Shown here: positions 18,848 to 27,199 of the stretch, one piece after another
Layout: each line of letters begins with the position of its first letter
Position numbering within the stretch: the first letter of the stretch is position 1
Assembly: GCF_900250075.1 (NCBI RefSeq)
Contig: NZ_LT977072.1
Coordinates: forward strand, 235,164 to 299,163
DNA length: 64,000 nt
Direction of reading: 5' to 3'
Source: Cupriavidus taiwanensis
GTDB lineage: Bacteria > Pseudomonadota > Gammaproteobacteria > Burkholderiales > Burkholderiaceae
Translations under genes and position numbers: made by a program
Notes under the pieces: generated by a model
Told to the model about the DNA's origin: nothing
What the model saw: the letters and a program-made list of their open reading frames with translations, nothing else
The model's database searches: none

Positions 18848-20254
18848 TTAGGCGGGTTGCCCCGCGAACAGGTCATCGGTAAGCCAATCCGTGCTGGGCG
18901 GCTCGGGCGACGGCGCCTGGGCGACCGGCGTCAGGCTGTCAGGCTCGCCGCGGTCGACAACGACAGGGGTCTCGAGGACGCCTTGCGTTGCCTCGGCCGG
19001 GACAGCCCGCAGCTGCGCCAGCACGCCGTCTGCGATCGCTTGCGCATCGAGCGTCTCCAGCATAGCCAGGCGGTCTGCCAACGGGCCCGTATCAATGCCG
19101 GTGAGCTCACCCCACCGGGCCAGCTTACCGGGCAGGCTCGCGGCGCGGCTGATGCCTTCGGCACGGCTGCGCACTGCCGGCAGTACCCGCGCCTCGACCT
19201 TGAGCTGAGCGCTTCGGGCAAAGAGTGCCTGGATAGCATCGCGGTCGACCAGCTGGCGATGCTCTTCGTTGACGGTCCAACGAACCCGCACGAACTTGTC
19301 AGCAGCTTGCGCAGCAACTTCGGCAAGCTTGGCCATGTCCGGCGGGCCGTCGAAGTCCACGCACAGCGTCTCGCGTGCCGGCGTGGCCACCAACGACGCG
19401 CTGGCGCGGCCCGGAGAGACCTGCCATTGCAGATAGCCCTTCTCACCGATCTCGCCATAGTGGAATCGCCCGATGGAGCCAGGATACGCCACTACCCTGC
19501 CCTCCCGCGCCCATTGCTGGGCACGGTGGATATGGCCGAGCATAAAAGCATCACATTCGGCGTCGAACAGCGCGCCGATGGTGAACTCGTGGTCAAAGCC
19601 GGCCATCGGCACGCCGTGCTCCGTCTGGCAGCCATTGACCGTGCCGTGCGACACACCGACCGTCGGCACGCCATGGGAGCGCCACTGTCGATTGACGGCG
19701 CCCGCGGCGGCCAGGTAGTCAGCCAGATAGTCACCAACCGCCGTCGCCGCACCGGCAACGCCCACCGCTGCAGCCAGGACCGCCTTGTTGACGGTCGGCA
19801 CGCAGGTGAACACCACGGCCGGCTTGCCATACTGCACCATGACCGCTTCAATCTCAGCGCCGTTAAAGACCGGGCCTTCCGACGGTACGAATTGGCCTGC
19901 GCAGAGCGCGACTTGATGAATGCGATCGGCAACATAGACCGGATGCTGCGCCCCAATCAGGCGGAACAGATCCAGCGTGCCTTGCGGTTCATGGCTGAAT
20001 GTGCCCTGGAGCATCAAGACCGGCATATGGGCCGAGAGATGATGGATCCGCCGCGCGAGAGCCGAGAGGGCCGGCGTATGCGCGTCCAGGCGGTGATCGG
20101 TAGAGTCTCCCGACACCACCCCCACCTGACAGCGCGATGCAATCGCATCGTCGACCGCAAAGCCGAAGCAGCGGTCCGCCTCGGCCAGGTGGCTGGGCGA
20201 GTAATGCAGATCTGAGAAGTGTCCCAGACGCAGGCAATCGCCTTCGTTGAGCAT
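18848..20254 (-). CDS. SbcD/Mre11-like metallophosphoesterase
   Basis: A 468-residue calcineurin-type nuclease subunit. The start ATG at 20254 has a perfect AGGAGG site. Metal-binding motifs: HFSDLHYSPSH near residue 14 (DxH), VVSGDSTDH (GD) and MLGHIHRAQQW (GHxH). The usual GNHD motif is replaced by QGTFSHE, a variation that may alter activity. The C-terminal 150 residues would cap the nuclease and bind SbcC. It lies 160 bp upstream of the leader for the next two genes, so the nuclease and ATPase subunits may be under separate leaders. Confidence 0.85.
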   Translation of the reverse strand: MLNEGDCLRLGHFSDLHYSPSHLAEADRCFGFAVDDAIASRCQVGVVSGDSTDHRLDAHTPALSALARRIHHLSAHMPVLMLQGTFSHEPQGTLDLFRLIGAQHPVYVADRIHQVALCAGQFVPSEGPVFNGAEIEAVMVQYGKPAVVFTCVPTVNKAVLAAAVGVAGAATAVGDYLADYLAAAGAVNRQWRSHGVPTVGVSHGTVNGCQTEHGVPMAGFDHEFTIGALFDAECDAFMLGHIHRAQQWAREGRVVAYPGSIGRFHYGEIGEKGYLQWQVSPGRASASLVATPARETLCVDFDGPPDMAKLAEVAAQAADKFVRVRWTVNEEHRQLVDRDAIQALFARSAQLKVEARVLPAVRSRAEGISRAASLPGKLARWGELTGIDTGPLADRLAMLETLDAQAIADGVLAQLRAVPAEATQGVLETPVVVDRGEPDSLTPVAQAPSPEPPSTDWLTDDLFAGQPA

Positions 20255-20312
20255 GCTACCTCCTGAGAGAATTGGCTGTGCCGGCAAGGCCTCAGCGCGT
20301 GGAAAAGAAAAA

Positions 20313-20331
20313 GGACGCCACAAGGGCGTCC
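20313..20331 (-). terminator. Intrinsic terminator after the gene at 20359
   Basis: Minus-strand stem GGACGCC with complement and a 5-nt loop, followed by TTTTTCTTTTCC. It separates the upstream hypothetical genes from the SbcD-like gene at 20254. Confidence 0.8.
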
Positions 20332-20358
20332 GTAAGGTGAGCCAGTCGGGGGGCTGGC

Positions 20359-21597
20359 TCAGGGGGCAATCTCAGCCGCAATGGCTTTAACCTGCTCTCG
20401 ATATGCAACCGGGTTGTTCTCCAGCGCAACGCGCATGTCGTGAATAACCTGCCGGACTGCGGCGGGCCGCTTGGTCCAGCCAACGCCAAAGCTCGCCTGC
20501 AGAAATTCGCGCAGGTCCTTGCGATCGGGTTCCTTATCGAAGCCCAACCGCGTGGCCAACTCGTTGAACGCTGCGGCCAGGTCCTCGGCATCCGATGTCT
20601 CGGCACCTTGCACCGGCTGCACGCCCGACAGCGATTTTTCGGCATCCAAAGGAGGGAAACCGGGCGACTGATCCAGCAGCGTCTGCGGCGTGTTCTCGAG
20701 CGCCGTGACCGCCTGCTGCGCGGCTTCGACGTGCGAGAGCCGCGGGCGATCCGAGCCGTCAAGGAGACCGGCCAGGTCCAGATCGGCATCGAGCGTGATG
20801 AGCCATTGCATCTGGCGCACCGGCTTGCCGAGCTCAGGATCGATCCGGCTGATCTCGACCTCCTGCTTGCTTACGAAGAACTCGACGCCGACCAGACGTC
20901 CGCGCGCCAGCGCAACCGTCTGCATGGCAGCGTGGGCCTTCTGGAGCACGTAAATTGAGGTGGTCGGCATCTGGATCAAACCAAGACCCCGGGTCGCCGG
21001 CACCGCAAAGTAGAACGCCGCGGACAGGTTGCAAACGCCCTGCTGATACTGTGGGCAGCTGTGCGGGTCGCAGCGCCCGTCGGGGATGGCATCGTCCTGC
21101 CGGAGAATGATCGGGCGGCCGCCCCACACGCGTTTCGCGCGGCTTGCGCGCGCCTCGCGCTGCACCGGCGCATACGTCTTGCAGTAGCGCAAACCGTCCG
21201 GGCCGTACTCCGAAAAGAACTGCTTGCCGCTGGCGGTGTAAGTCACCAGCTCGTTGGGCATGTTGCGCAGCCAGTCGTCGAAGGCGAACACCACCGGGAA
21301 GCGCCACAGCTTGCGGCCATTGCCGTCGCCGCGGTCTTCGCCGTAGCGCTGCAGGATGTCGTCGGCCACTGCCGGGTTGGTGAAGTCCGACCCACGGCAG
21401 GTAAACCACGGTACGTTCTTCGGCACAAGCGCATTGCGCAACTGGGTTCTGCGCTCGATCTCCAGCCCGATGGCTTCATAGGAGTGGCCCTGCGCCACCA
21501 TGGCGTCATGGATGCGCACGGCTTCGGGATTCTCCCGGGCCTTGCGGGTCAGGACCTTGATGCCCGGCCGGATCTTGCCGATGATCGGCGGGCGCAT
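20359..21597 (-). CDS. Gp3/recombination-directionality-factor-like protein with Cys cluster
   Basis: A 412-residue protein. I chose the start ATG 21597 (MRPPIIGKIRPGIKVLTRKA), 12 bp after the stop of the preceding gene; a longer frame to 21660 would overlap it. The N-terminal IGKIRPG stretch, a WFTCRGSDF segment, a LWRFPVVFAFDDW segment and a Cys/His cluster CDPHSCPQYQQGVC are seen in proteins annotated as hydrolase or metal-binding protein or Gp3-like recombination directionality factors. If that is right it could steer excision of an integrated element. The family placement is from memory of motifs and is only moderately sure. The C-terminal third is low in motif content. Confidence 0.6.
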   Translation of the reverse strand: MRPPIIGKIRPGIKVLTRKARENPEAVRIHDAMVAQGHSYEAIGLEIERRTQLRNALVPKNVPWFTCRGSDFTNPAVADDILQRYGEDRGDGNGRKLWRFPVVFAFDDWLRNMPNELVTYTASGKQFFSEYGPDGLRYCKTYAPVQREARASRAKRVWGGRPIILRQDDAIPDGRCDPHSCPQYQQGVCNLSAAFYFAVPATRGLGLIQMPTTSIYVLQKAHAAMQTVALARGRLVGVEFFVSKQEVEISRIDPELGKPVRQMQWLITLDADLDLAGLLDGSDRPRLSHVEAAQQAVTALENTPQTLLDQSPGFPPLDAEKSLSGVQPVQGAETSDAEDLAAAFNELATRLGFDKEPDRKDLREFLQASFGVGWTKRPAAVRQVIHDMRVALENNPVAYREQVKAIAAEIAP

Positions 21598-21608
21598 CGG
21601 CCGCTCTT

Positions 21609-21920
21609 CTAGCAGGCTTCTGGGTCCGTCGAAGCCACCGTAGGTGATGGGTGCATGCATACGTTCAATCTCCTTTCAGAGAGAAAGCGAACGACGCTCG
21701 CCCGGATGGACGCAGCATGCTCCCGAAGGCGCAAGGCTGTGTCTGCCCCGCGCTGGGTCGTTACGGTGTTGAGGAAGGCCGCTCGCGCGGCTTCCGGAAG
21801 ACTGGCGACATGTGCCGCCTCACAGAGGTTGCGCCAGGCCGCCGGCATGTCCTTGTACATCGGACGGCGGCGCTCCAGCGTCGCCGCGATCACGGCGCAA
21901 ATCTCGGAATCCTGATGCAT
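21609..21920 (-). CDS. Hypothetical protein, 103 residues
   Basis: Soluble, Arg/Ala-rich helical protein starting MHQDSEICAVIAATLERRRP. No domain recognised. It lies 12 bp before the Gp3-like gene, so the two are likely co-transcribed. A hairpin with GCCACGCCCC arms (22012-22036) lies upstream and resembles the P3 element of other leaders. Confidence 0.55.
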   Translation of the reverse strand: MHQDSEICAVIAATLERRRPMYKDMPAAWRNLCEAAHVASLPEAARAAFLNTVTTQRGADTALRLREHAASIRASVVRFLSERRLNVCMHPSPTVASTDPEAC

Positions 21921-22388
21921 GGCAGACTCTCCCGAAACGGTCTCTCACAAACGACAAAAGCCCGCGTCCCGGGTACGCCGGAAAGCGAGCTTTGCTAGAG
22001 AGACCTGGATGCCACGCCCCTTCCGGGGGCGTGGCACTCAGGGAGCAACGCACAAAGGCGCGCCGCTCATGCGGAGGACGTAAAGTCGTCCTCGTGCAGC
22101 ATGGTCACGCTGCACAACAACCCATTTCGCGAACCCACAGGTTCGGCCGCAGGTTCACGGATCGGCTCGACGTCAGCCGTTCTGCCTAGGAGGGGCCTGG
22201 AGAGAGACGCCACATGGTCCCAGGCTCGAACGGTGTCCAGCGTGCGCTCATGAAGAGGCACAGCCAAAGGCGCGTATTACGAGCTGATGAGGGAAGTGCT
22301 CGGCGAAAACACTTATCACAAGGAATATCCACACCGGTAGCCAACCGGTCGGCGCGTGCGCAAATTGCACGACTTGAAGCAGAAGATG
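21921..22388. other. Long leader region upstream of 21609-21920
   Basis: Contains a possible minus-strand stem around 21965-21997 ending in TTTTG, a P3-like hairpin at 22012-22036 and a weak minus-strand frame at 22067-22267 that has only non-ATG starts and no ribosome site. The frame is probably not a gene. This whole stretch lies downstream of leader copy 3, so it is probably untranslated RNA. Confidence 0.4.
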
Positions 22389-22444
22389 GACTCTCAGGGA
22401 GTCAGGGTCGATGCGTCAGTGACGCGAGGTGTGAGTGAATTGTG
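22389..22444 (-). promoter_or_regulatory. Structured leader, copy 3
   Basis: Minus strand: -10-like CACAAT (22439-22444), P1 hairpin GCGTC-ACT-GACGC with ATCGACC (22406-22427), P2 with GACTC/GAGTC arms (22389-22403). It points away from the plus-strand gene at 22563, toward the gene at 21920. Confidence 0.7.
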
Positions 22445-22562
22445 GCACATCACAGGCCGCGGTAAAGGTAGAAAGCTCGCGAATTTGGTGTCTCTTTCTC
22501 CGAGCGTGCCAAGCGCAATGTATCTCAAAATTCCAGCTGAGAGAGATTCCACAGCATGGACC

Positions 22563-23168
22563 ATGGCCGAACTTTTCCGTCCTCTTCCCGATGGCGACTC
22601 GCGACCCATACCGCCAGTTCCATCATTAGATCCGCCTCCAGACAGCGCGGCTTCGAACACAGGCCCAAAGCCAATTCGGCGCATGCTAAGCGAGGGACGC
22701 GTTGCAAAGATTGTTCCGCAAACGGACAGCGGCACGGAGGTGTCGTATTGCACCGACTTCGTGCGTAACTTCCTCCGCAGCGACTACAACTTTTGCACCG
22801 CCAAGTTCTCGGTGGCCAGCAAAGGAAAGATCCTCGCGCTCGACGACGCCTTTCGGCAGGCGCAGGAATGGATGGATGCGAGGCTGCAGTGGATCGAATC
22901 CAAGCCCCGGCGCCATCTCAGCTTGAAATTCCACCATCGGCAGATCGTTGTAACGCACTCCCTGGCAGGCCGGCTCATTCGCCTGCTGAACCAGCACGAC
23001 AGGCTCCTCCATCGCACGCTCGGCGCATACATCGCGCAATCCATCTCCGATGCGGAAAAAGATGCTGCAGTCGTCGGCGCGGCCAAGCACATTCGTGCGA
23101 TTCATCACCTCTGCATTCCTGACAACGATCAGTTCGGACCAGACGGCCGACTGATCGAGAAAGCCTGA
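22563..23168 (+). CDS. Hypothetical protein, first gene of bactofilin trio
   Basis: A 201-residue protein if started at ATG 22563 (MAELFRPLPDGDSRPIPPVP). An upstream extension would read through leader copy 3 and is rejected. The N-terminal 50 residues are Pro-rich and disordered. The rest is a soluble, helix-rich domain with many His/Arg (KPRRHLSLKFHHRQIVVTHSLAGRLIRLLNQHD). No family recognised. It is followed after 20 bp by a membrane protein and then a bactofilin, so the three may form a cell-envelope or cytoskeletal module. Confidence 0.6.
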   Translation: MAELFRPLPDGDSRPIPPVPSLDPPPDSAASNTGPKPIRRMLSEGRVAKIVPQTDSGTEVSYCTDFVRNFLRSDYNFCTAKFSVASKGKILALDDAFRQAQEWMDARLQWIESKPRRHLSLKFHHRQIVVTHSLAGRLIRLLNQHDRLLHRTLGAYIAQSISDAEKDAAVVGAAKHIRAIHHLCIPDNDQFGPDGRLIEKA

Positions 23169-23188
23169 AACCCGCTCCAGAGACCGAT

Positions 23189-23782
23189 ATGGACATCAAG
23201 GAAATCGAGCGTCTGCACGCACAGTACGCAGCCCCTCCCGTCACCATTGAGATGGAAGCCTCTGGGACAACCAGGCTTGACGCACTGTCTGCAGCGCAAC
23301 CGAGCCAGCCGCCGTCCCAAGGCGGTCACTCAATCGTGGCGCGCATCAGGCCCATCCACTGGCAATGTCTGGGGATTCTGGCCATTGCCGTGCTGGCATT
23401 CGGCGGAGGTCGCTGGCTCGCGTCCAATGAAGCGCACAAGGCTCCGGCGAAGACTGCCGCTGCACAACCAGAAGCCACCGGCTCGCCGCCCATGGACGGC
23501 GGCCACGAATGGCCCGCGTCACAGCCGTCCGTGTCGCAGCCACTGGTTGCGCTCGGGCCTGCAACGATTGCACCGCCCGCAGCGCCCGAGACCCACTCCG
23601 GCGCATCCGCGAGCACGCCAGCTCCGGCGCAGAGCCATGCCAAACCTCAATCGCCCAAGGTCCAGGCGCCGAAGCAGCCTGCCTCCGTCCCGACGCCCGC
23701 ACGTCAGCCGGTAGCCAGCCCCGCCCCCAGTAACCCGGCGCCGCCCGTGGCCGGCCGTGGCAACGAAATCAAACTGTTCTGA
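23189..23782 (+). CDS. Single-pass membrane protein with Pro/Ala-rich periplasmic tail
   Basis: A 197-residue type II membrane protein: cytoplasmic N-terminus of about 55 residues starting MDIKEIERLHAQYA, one helix (WQCLGILAIAVLAFGGGRWLA, about residues 58-78), then a long tail rich in Pro, Ala and Gln ending in GNEIKLF. This layout is seen in proteins that span the periplasm. It lies between the gene at 22563 and the bactofilin at 23790 with spacings of 20 and 7 bp, so an operon is very likely. Confidence 0.65.
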   Translation: MDIKEIERLHAQYAAPPVTIEMEASGTTRLDALSAAQPSQPPSQGGHSIVARIRPIHWQCLGILAIAVLAFGGGRWLASNEAHKAPAKTAAAQPEATGSPPMDGGHEWPASQPSVSQPLVALGPATIAPPAAPETHSGASASTPAPAQSHAKPQSPKVQAPKQPASVPTPARQPVASPAPSNPAPPVAGRGNEIKLF

Positions 23783-23789
23783 TCCCGTC

Positions 23790-24200
23790 ATGAATGCCCA
23801 GCGAAACTTCAGTTTGATCCAGGCTGGTCTCAGCATCCACGGACACGTCAGCTCCGATCACGGCGTCAGTTGTTTCGGTCTGGTCGATGGCGATCTCCGT
23901 TCGTCCCGAGGCCTCGTCCATATCGGCGCAGAAGGGTTGGTCCGCGGAACCGTCGAAGGCGACCATGTGCTCATCGACGGCACCGTAGAGGGCGACGTTG
24001 CTGCCCGGGTGTCGCTCCATATCAATGGCCGCGTGAAGGGCCGGATCGCCTATGCCGGCACGATCCGGCTTGGAAGCTCCGCGGCTCTGGAAGGCACAAT
24101 CGTGCGAATTCCCGCCCTCACCTTCGGCGACAGCACCGGACCGACGATCGAAGAGGCCGTCTCGCCGGCAACCGAAGGTGACACCACGGCGAAAGCGTGA
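23790..24200 (+). CDS. Bactofilin-family protein
   Basis: A 136-residue polymer-forming cytoskeletal protein (bactofilin, formerly DUF583). The start ATG 23790 follows the previous stop by 7 bp. The core (about residues 10-105) shows the repeating hydrophobic/Gly pattern of a right-handed beta-helix: FGLVDGDLRSSRGLVHIG, LVRGTVEGDHVLIDGTVEG, VSLHINGRVKGRIAY. It would assemble into non-nucleotide filaments at the membrane. Chromosomal bactofilins act in morphology, polarity or chromosome organisation; a plasmid-borne copy next to a single-pass membrane protein is unusual. Confidence 0.85.
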   Translation: MNAQRNFSLIQAGLSIHGHVSSDHGVSCFGLVDGDLRSSRGLVHIGAEGLVRGTVEGDHVLIDGTVEGDVAARVSLHINGRVKGRIAYAGTIRLGSSAALEGTIVRIPALTFGDSTGPTIEEAVSPATEGDTTAKA

Positions 24201-24270
24201 GCATGCTCAAGGCATTTTTCCGGAAAGCTAGCATATAGACATCGTCTTTCTGCCAAAGCAGAAGAAAAAA

Positions 24271-24300
24271 AGGGCCCGGCGCTGGATAGCGTCGGGCCCT
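24271..24300. terminator. Bidirectional terminator between convergent genes
   Basis: Long GC stem (GGGCCCGGCGC and near-complement) with a run of A on the left and TTTCTT on the right. It can end transcription of the bactofilin operon (+) and of the gene at 24304 (-). Confidence 0.88.
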
Positions 24301-24303
24301 TTC

Positions 24304-24828
24304 TTATGCCTGGTCTGGCGATTCTCGCATGCTCACCATCTCTTCTATGGTGAAAAGGTTTCTTACGGTAATCCACGCTCCACGGTAGCCACGCTCATCA
24401 ATGAAAGCGACGAGCGGCACGCGGCCATCGATGATGCACCGAAACTGCCTCGCTCCGCGCACGGCATCTTCGATCGAATATCTTCGACCGTGTCGCAGTT
24501 CAAGCTCGACATTGCCCTGCGACAACCGGATGCCCGGCGCAATGGCTGGTTCGGGCGATGCGACAATCGCAAGCCAGTCATCAAAGGACTGCTGCGTGTT
24601 CTCATTGCGGACATCAGCAAACCACTGGTCCACACGCTTCGCGATTCCCTGCCGCGGCAGGTGGTCGACGTCCATCACAAGAAGTTGGGGTTCCAAAGCT
24701 CGCTCCTCTGGAGCCCCATGCCGGCAGCACCTGCTCTGCCTCTGGCAACGGCCTGGCCAATGGCCATCCATTTCTGCCAAGTGAGTGATCCGGCGCATTG
24801 TTGCGGATCGAGCAAAGTTTTCTGACAT
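24304..24828 (-). CDS. Hypothetical protein, 174 residues
   Basis: Starts at ATG 24828 (MSENFARSATMRRITHLAEMDG). A longer frame to 24906 lacks a better site and would include the upstream terminator. The N-terminal part has several Cys and Arg (RCQRQSRCCRH); the C-terminal 110 residues look like a compact domain (FRCIIDGRVPLVAFIDERGY). No family recognised. It lies after the terminator that ends the MoxR/DUF3150/DUF2201 operon, so it probably needs read-through or its own promoter. Confidence 0.55.
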   Translation of the reverse strand: MSENFARSATMRRITHLAEMDGHWPGRCQRQSRCCRHGAPEERALEPQLLVMDVDHLPRQGIAKRVDQWFADVRNENTQQSFDDWLAIVASPEPAIAPGIRLSQGNVELELRHGRRYSIEDAVRGARQFRCIIDGRVPLVAFIDERGYRGAWITVRNLFTIEEMVSMRESPDQA

Positions 24829-24846
24829 GGGGATCCAAAAAGAAAA

Positions 24847-24867
24847 AGCCCCGGGCACGCCGGGGCT
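24847..24867 (-). terminator. Intrinsic terminator after the DUF2201 gene
   Basis: Minus-strand stem AGCCCCGG/CCGGGGCT followed by TTTTTCTTTTT. It lies about 135 bp downstream of the stop at 25003. Confidence 0.82.
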
Positions 24868-25002
24868 TGAGCCTGCTACGAGCACTTCAGCACCTACCAT
24901 CGGCACTTATATGGTTCGCTTGAGGCTAGATTTAGAAATGGACAGCGATTGACGGTCACAAGGCTGTCGGGAAAATGACGGAGGACGAAGTGAGCTGCCG
25001 AT

Positions 25003-26166
25003 CTAAGTAATCACCTCGACACACTCGCCGAACCGCGGTGGAGCAATGCGATCCAAGGGCGTGACCGATGCCCAAAGGACGGGATATGCCGGGGCCGCGA
25101 GCGGGAATTCGCCGTCAAGGTCCGTCAGGTAGACAAGGAATGCCGGTGCAATGCCTTCCTGCTCGAGCCATGCGAATGGCGGCCGGAAACTGGTGCCCCC
25201 GCCGCCCTTCAGCGGAGCAAGGTCGACCACATCGTCTCGATCAAACACCTGGACCTGGGTGACCCGGGTATCGCAGTCGATCACGATGAGCCGGGCCGGC
25301 TGCAGTTGCTGGTGCACCGCAGTAATTTCCGTCGCGAACTGCCGCTGCGTTTCGTCGAAGACGGAGCCGCTGGAGTCGCGCACGAACACCGCGTCTCCCA
25401 CCACCTCGGAATGCAAGGAGGGCAGGTAGAGGCCCAGGTGCGCATAGCGGCGATTGGGCACCTTCCAGGTGTAGTCAGCATGGGCAGCCTCGGCGGCGAA
25501 ACGGTGCAGCACAGCCCGCCAGTCCACCGACGGCCGCAGCGCGGCTTCCACCAGGTGCAGGAGATCGCCAGGCAAGGCGCCGCGCATCTTGGCCGCTTTC
25601 GCGGCCTGACTCACGGCGACCCGCCATTCGCTTTCGACGGCCGGCTTGTCGATGCCCGTGTACTGGCGGACCTCGCCGCATCCGTTCGGCTCTGGCGGCG
25701 ACGGCTCGCCGTCGGACGGCTGCGGCGCCGCGCCTGCTGCACCGCCGGCGGATGGCTCCGGCTGCTGCGAGGATTCCTCCTGTCGCAGCATCGCGTAGAT
25801 TTCCTCCGCCGACTTGCCAAGGTAGCGGCCATCGAGCAGGACCCCTTGTGGCAGTTTGAACTGCGCATTGAGGACCAGCGGATTGACCGCATAGTCGCAG
25901 GCCTGGTTCCACCGATGCTGCTCACGTGCACCCATGCGCCAGCAGTGCCCGTTGGCCACATGCAGTACCTCATGGGCCAGGACGCCGCGAAGCTCCAGGT
26001 CATCCAGCTTGTCGAGATATGCAGGGTTGTAGCCCAGGCTCACGCCGTCGACCCACATCGACTCGCAGGTCGGGTCTTCGACGATCGCCAAACGCAGGGC
26101 AAGCGCGCCGAAGAACGGCTGCGACAGCACCAGCGCCGCACGCTGCTTCACGATTCGATCATGCAT
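25003..26166 (-). CDS. DUF2201-type metallopeptidase with VWA-like C-terminal domain
   Basis: A 387-residue protein. The zinc site HEVLHVANGH is at residues 65-74 and is followed by CDYAVN, typical of the putative metallopeptidase domain DUF2201. After a Pro/Ser/Glu-rich linker (about 140-175) comes a VWA-like C-terminal domain with FVRDSSGS and IDCDTRV, where DxSxS and later Asp residues could bind a metal. It lies 7 bp downstream of the DUF3150 gene, which follows a MoxR ATPase. MoxR-VWA pairs act as chaperone-like or remodelling machines. The target is unknown. Confidence 0.82.
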   Translation of the reverse strand: MHDRIVKQRAALVLSQPFFGALALRLAIVEDPTCESMWVDGVSLGYNPAYLDKLDDLELRGVLAHEVLHVANGHCWRMGAREQHRWNQACDYAVNPLVLNAQFKLPQGVLLDGRYLGKSAEEIYAMLRQEESSQQPEPSAGGAAGAAPQPSDGEPSPPEPNGCGEVRQYTGIDKPAVESEWRVAVSQAAKAAKMRGALPGDLLHLVEAALRPSVDWRAVLHRFAAEAAHADYTWKVPNRRYAHLGLYLPSLHSEVVGDAVFVRDSSGSVFDETQRQFATEITAVHQQLQPARLIVIDCDTRVTQVQVFDRDDVVDLAPLKGGGGTSFRPPFAWLEQEGIAPAFLVYLTDLDGEFPLAAPAYPVLWASVTPLDRIAPPRFGECVEVIT

Positions 26167-26173
26167 GGCAACC

Positions 26174-27091
26174 TCAAGCGGCTAGCAGATGCAGCATCGG
26201 CATGTCGCCACCCTCGCGCGTCAGCGTGGGCGGCGGCCCGCCCATGAAAGCAGCCATCTGCGCCTCGATCTCCATCGCGCGCTCGGCCACGTTCAGGCGC
26301 AGCAGCGGGTCATCCTTGAGCTGCGCCCCGGTATAGCAGGCCAGCTGTTCCTGGGTCTTGGCGAGGATCTCCGTCAGGACCGGATCGTCGGAGAAGTTCA
26401 GTCGCGGCAATAGCGCACTGAGCTCGCGCACCTTGTCGGCAACGTCAAGCCGCACGTTGCCTTCCCCATACAGGCGGTTGGCAAAGTGCTGCACCGCTTC
26501 GTAAAGACGGCTGACCAGGTCGTTGTTCGCGGTTTTCACCGCACCCAAGACTTTGGCATCCATCTCTTCGCGAATGCCGTGCAGGACGTCCGGGGGCAAA
26601 TCTATGCCGAACTGACTGGCATCGGGGAACGGCAGCACGGAGAAGCGCACGCCGAACTTGCGGCGCAGCTCGGCCTCGGTCGGATAATCCGCCTCGTCAA
26701 AGAGCCCATTGAGCGCAACACGGGCTTCGTCCTTGAGCCGCGGATAGTCGGCAAGAAACTGAGCCGTCGCCGCGTCGAACTGATCGCCCAGGGCCCGCAG
26801 CTTCTCGGCGACGTCCATGTAGACGGCCGTGGGAAGCAGGCGCACGCCGAGCTGATCATAATCCAGCGAATGGCTATCGAAGAGCGCGCGGGCGCGGTTG
26901 CCGATGGCGCATACTTCCTTGTACGACGTCGCGCCATCGGTCAGCAGCCGCTTGTTGAAGCGGCCAATGTCCTTGGCTTCGTGCTTGGCCTCGACCTCTT
27001 GCGTTGCACGGGTGTCGAACCGGCGCGCGCGCCAGACCGAGATATTGAGCGTCGCGAGCATGACGCGGGACGTCAGGTTGGTAATGTTCAT
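26174..27091 (-). CDS. DUF3150 protein
   Basis: A 305-residue protein starting at ATG 27091 (MNITNLTSRVMLATLNISVWRA), with GAGGAAT upstream. DUF3150 members are mostly helical and occur between MoxR-type ATPases and VWA/metallopeptidase genes on phages and plasmids, exactly as here. No catalytic motif is evident. Probably an adaptor or substrate of the ATPase. Confidence 0.78.
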   Translation of the reverse strand: MNITNLTSRVMLATLNISVWRARRFDTRATQEVEAKHEAKDIGRFNKRLLTDGATSYKEVCAIGNRARALFDSHSLDYDQLGVRLLPTAVYMDVAEKLRALGDQFDAATAQFLADYPRLKDEARVALNGLFDEADYPTEAELRRKFGVRFSVLPFPDASQFGIDLPPDVLHGIREEMDAKVLGAVKTANNDLVSRLYEAVQHFANRLYGEGNVRLDVADKVRELSALLPRLNFSDDPVLTEILAKTQEQLACYTGAQLKDDPLLRLNVAERAMEIEAQMAAFMGGPPPTLTREGGDMPMLHLLAA

Positions 27092-27142
27092 GATGGATTC
27101 CTCAGAGGGAGTCACCGCGCGAAGGCGGCAGGAAATGAAAAC

Positions 27143-27171
27143 GGCCGGCCCGGGGGAACCCGGGGCCGGCC
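27143..27171 (-). promoter_or_regulatory. Perfect GC hairpin in the MoxR-DUF3150 intergenic region
   Basis: GGCCGGCCCCGGG/complement, a 13-bp stem with a 3-nt loop. No T-tract follows on either strand, so it is not a standard terminator. Its position about 50 bp before the next start matches the P3 hairpins of the leaders; it may stabilise or regulate the downstream message. Confidence 0.55.
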
Positions 27172-27199
27172 AGCAGATGTGTTGAAGCAGGAAAGCGAC

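Noticed and set aside
22067..22267. Minus-strand frame of 66 codons
   Set aside because: It has only non-ATG starts, no ribosome site and no protein-like pattern, and lies in the long untranslated region after leader copy 3.
22356..22562. N-terminal extension of the gene at 22563
   Set aside because: It would translate leader copy 3 hairpins from the opposite strand and looks random; ATG 22563 is the better start.
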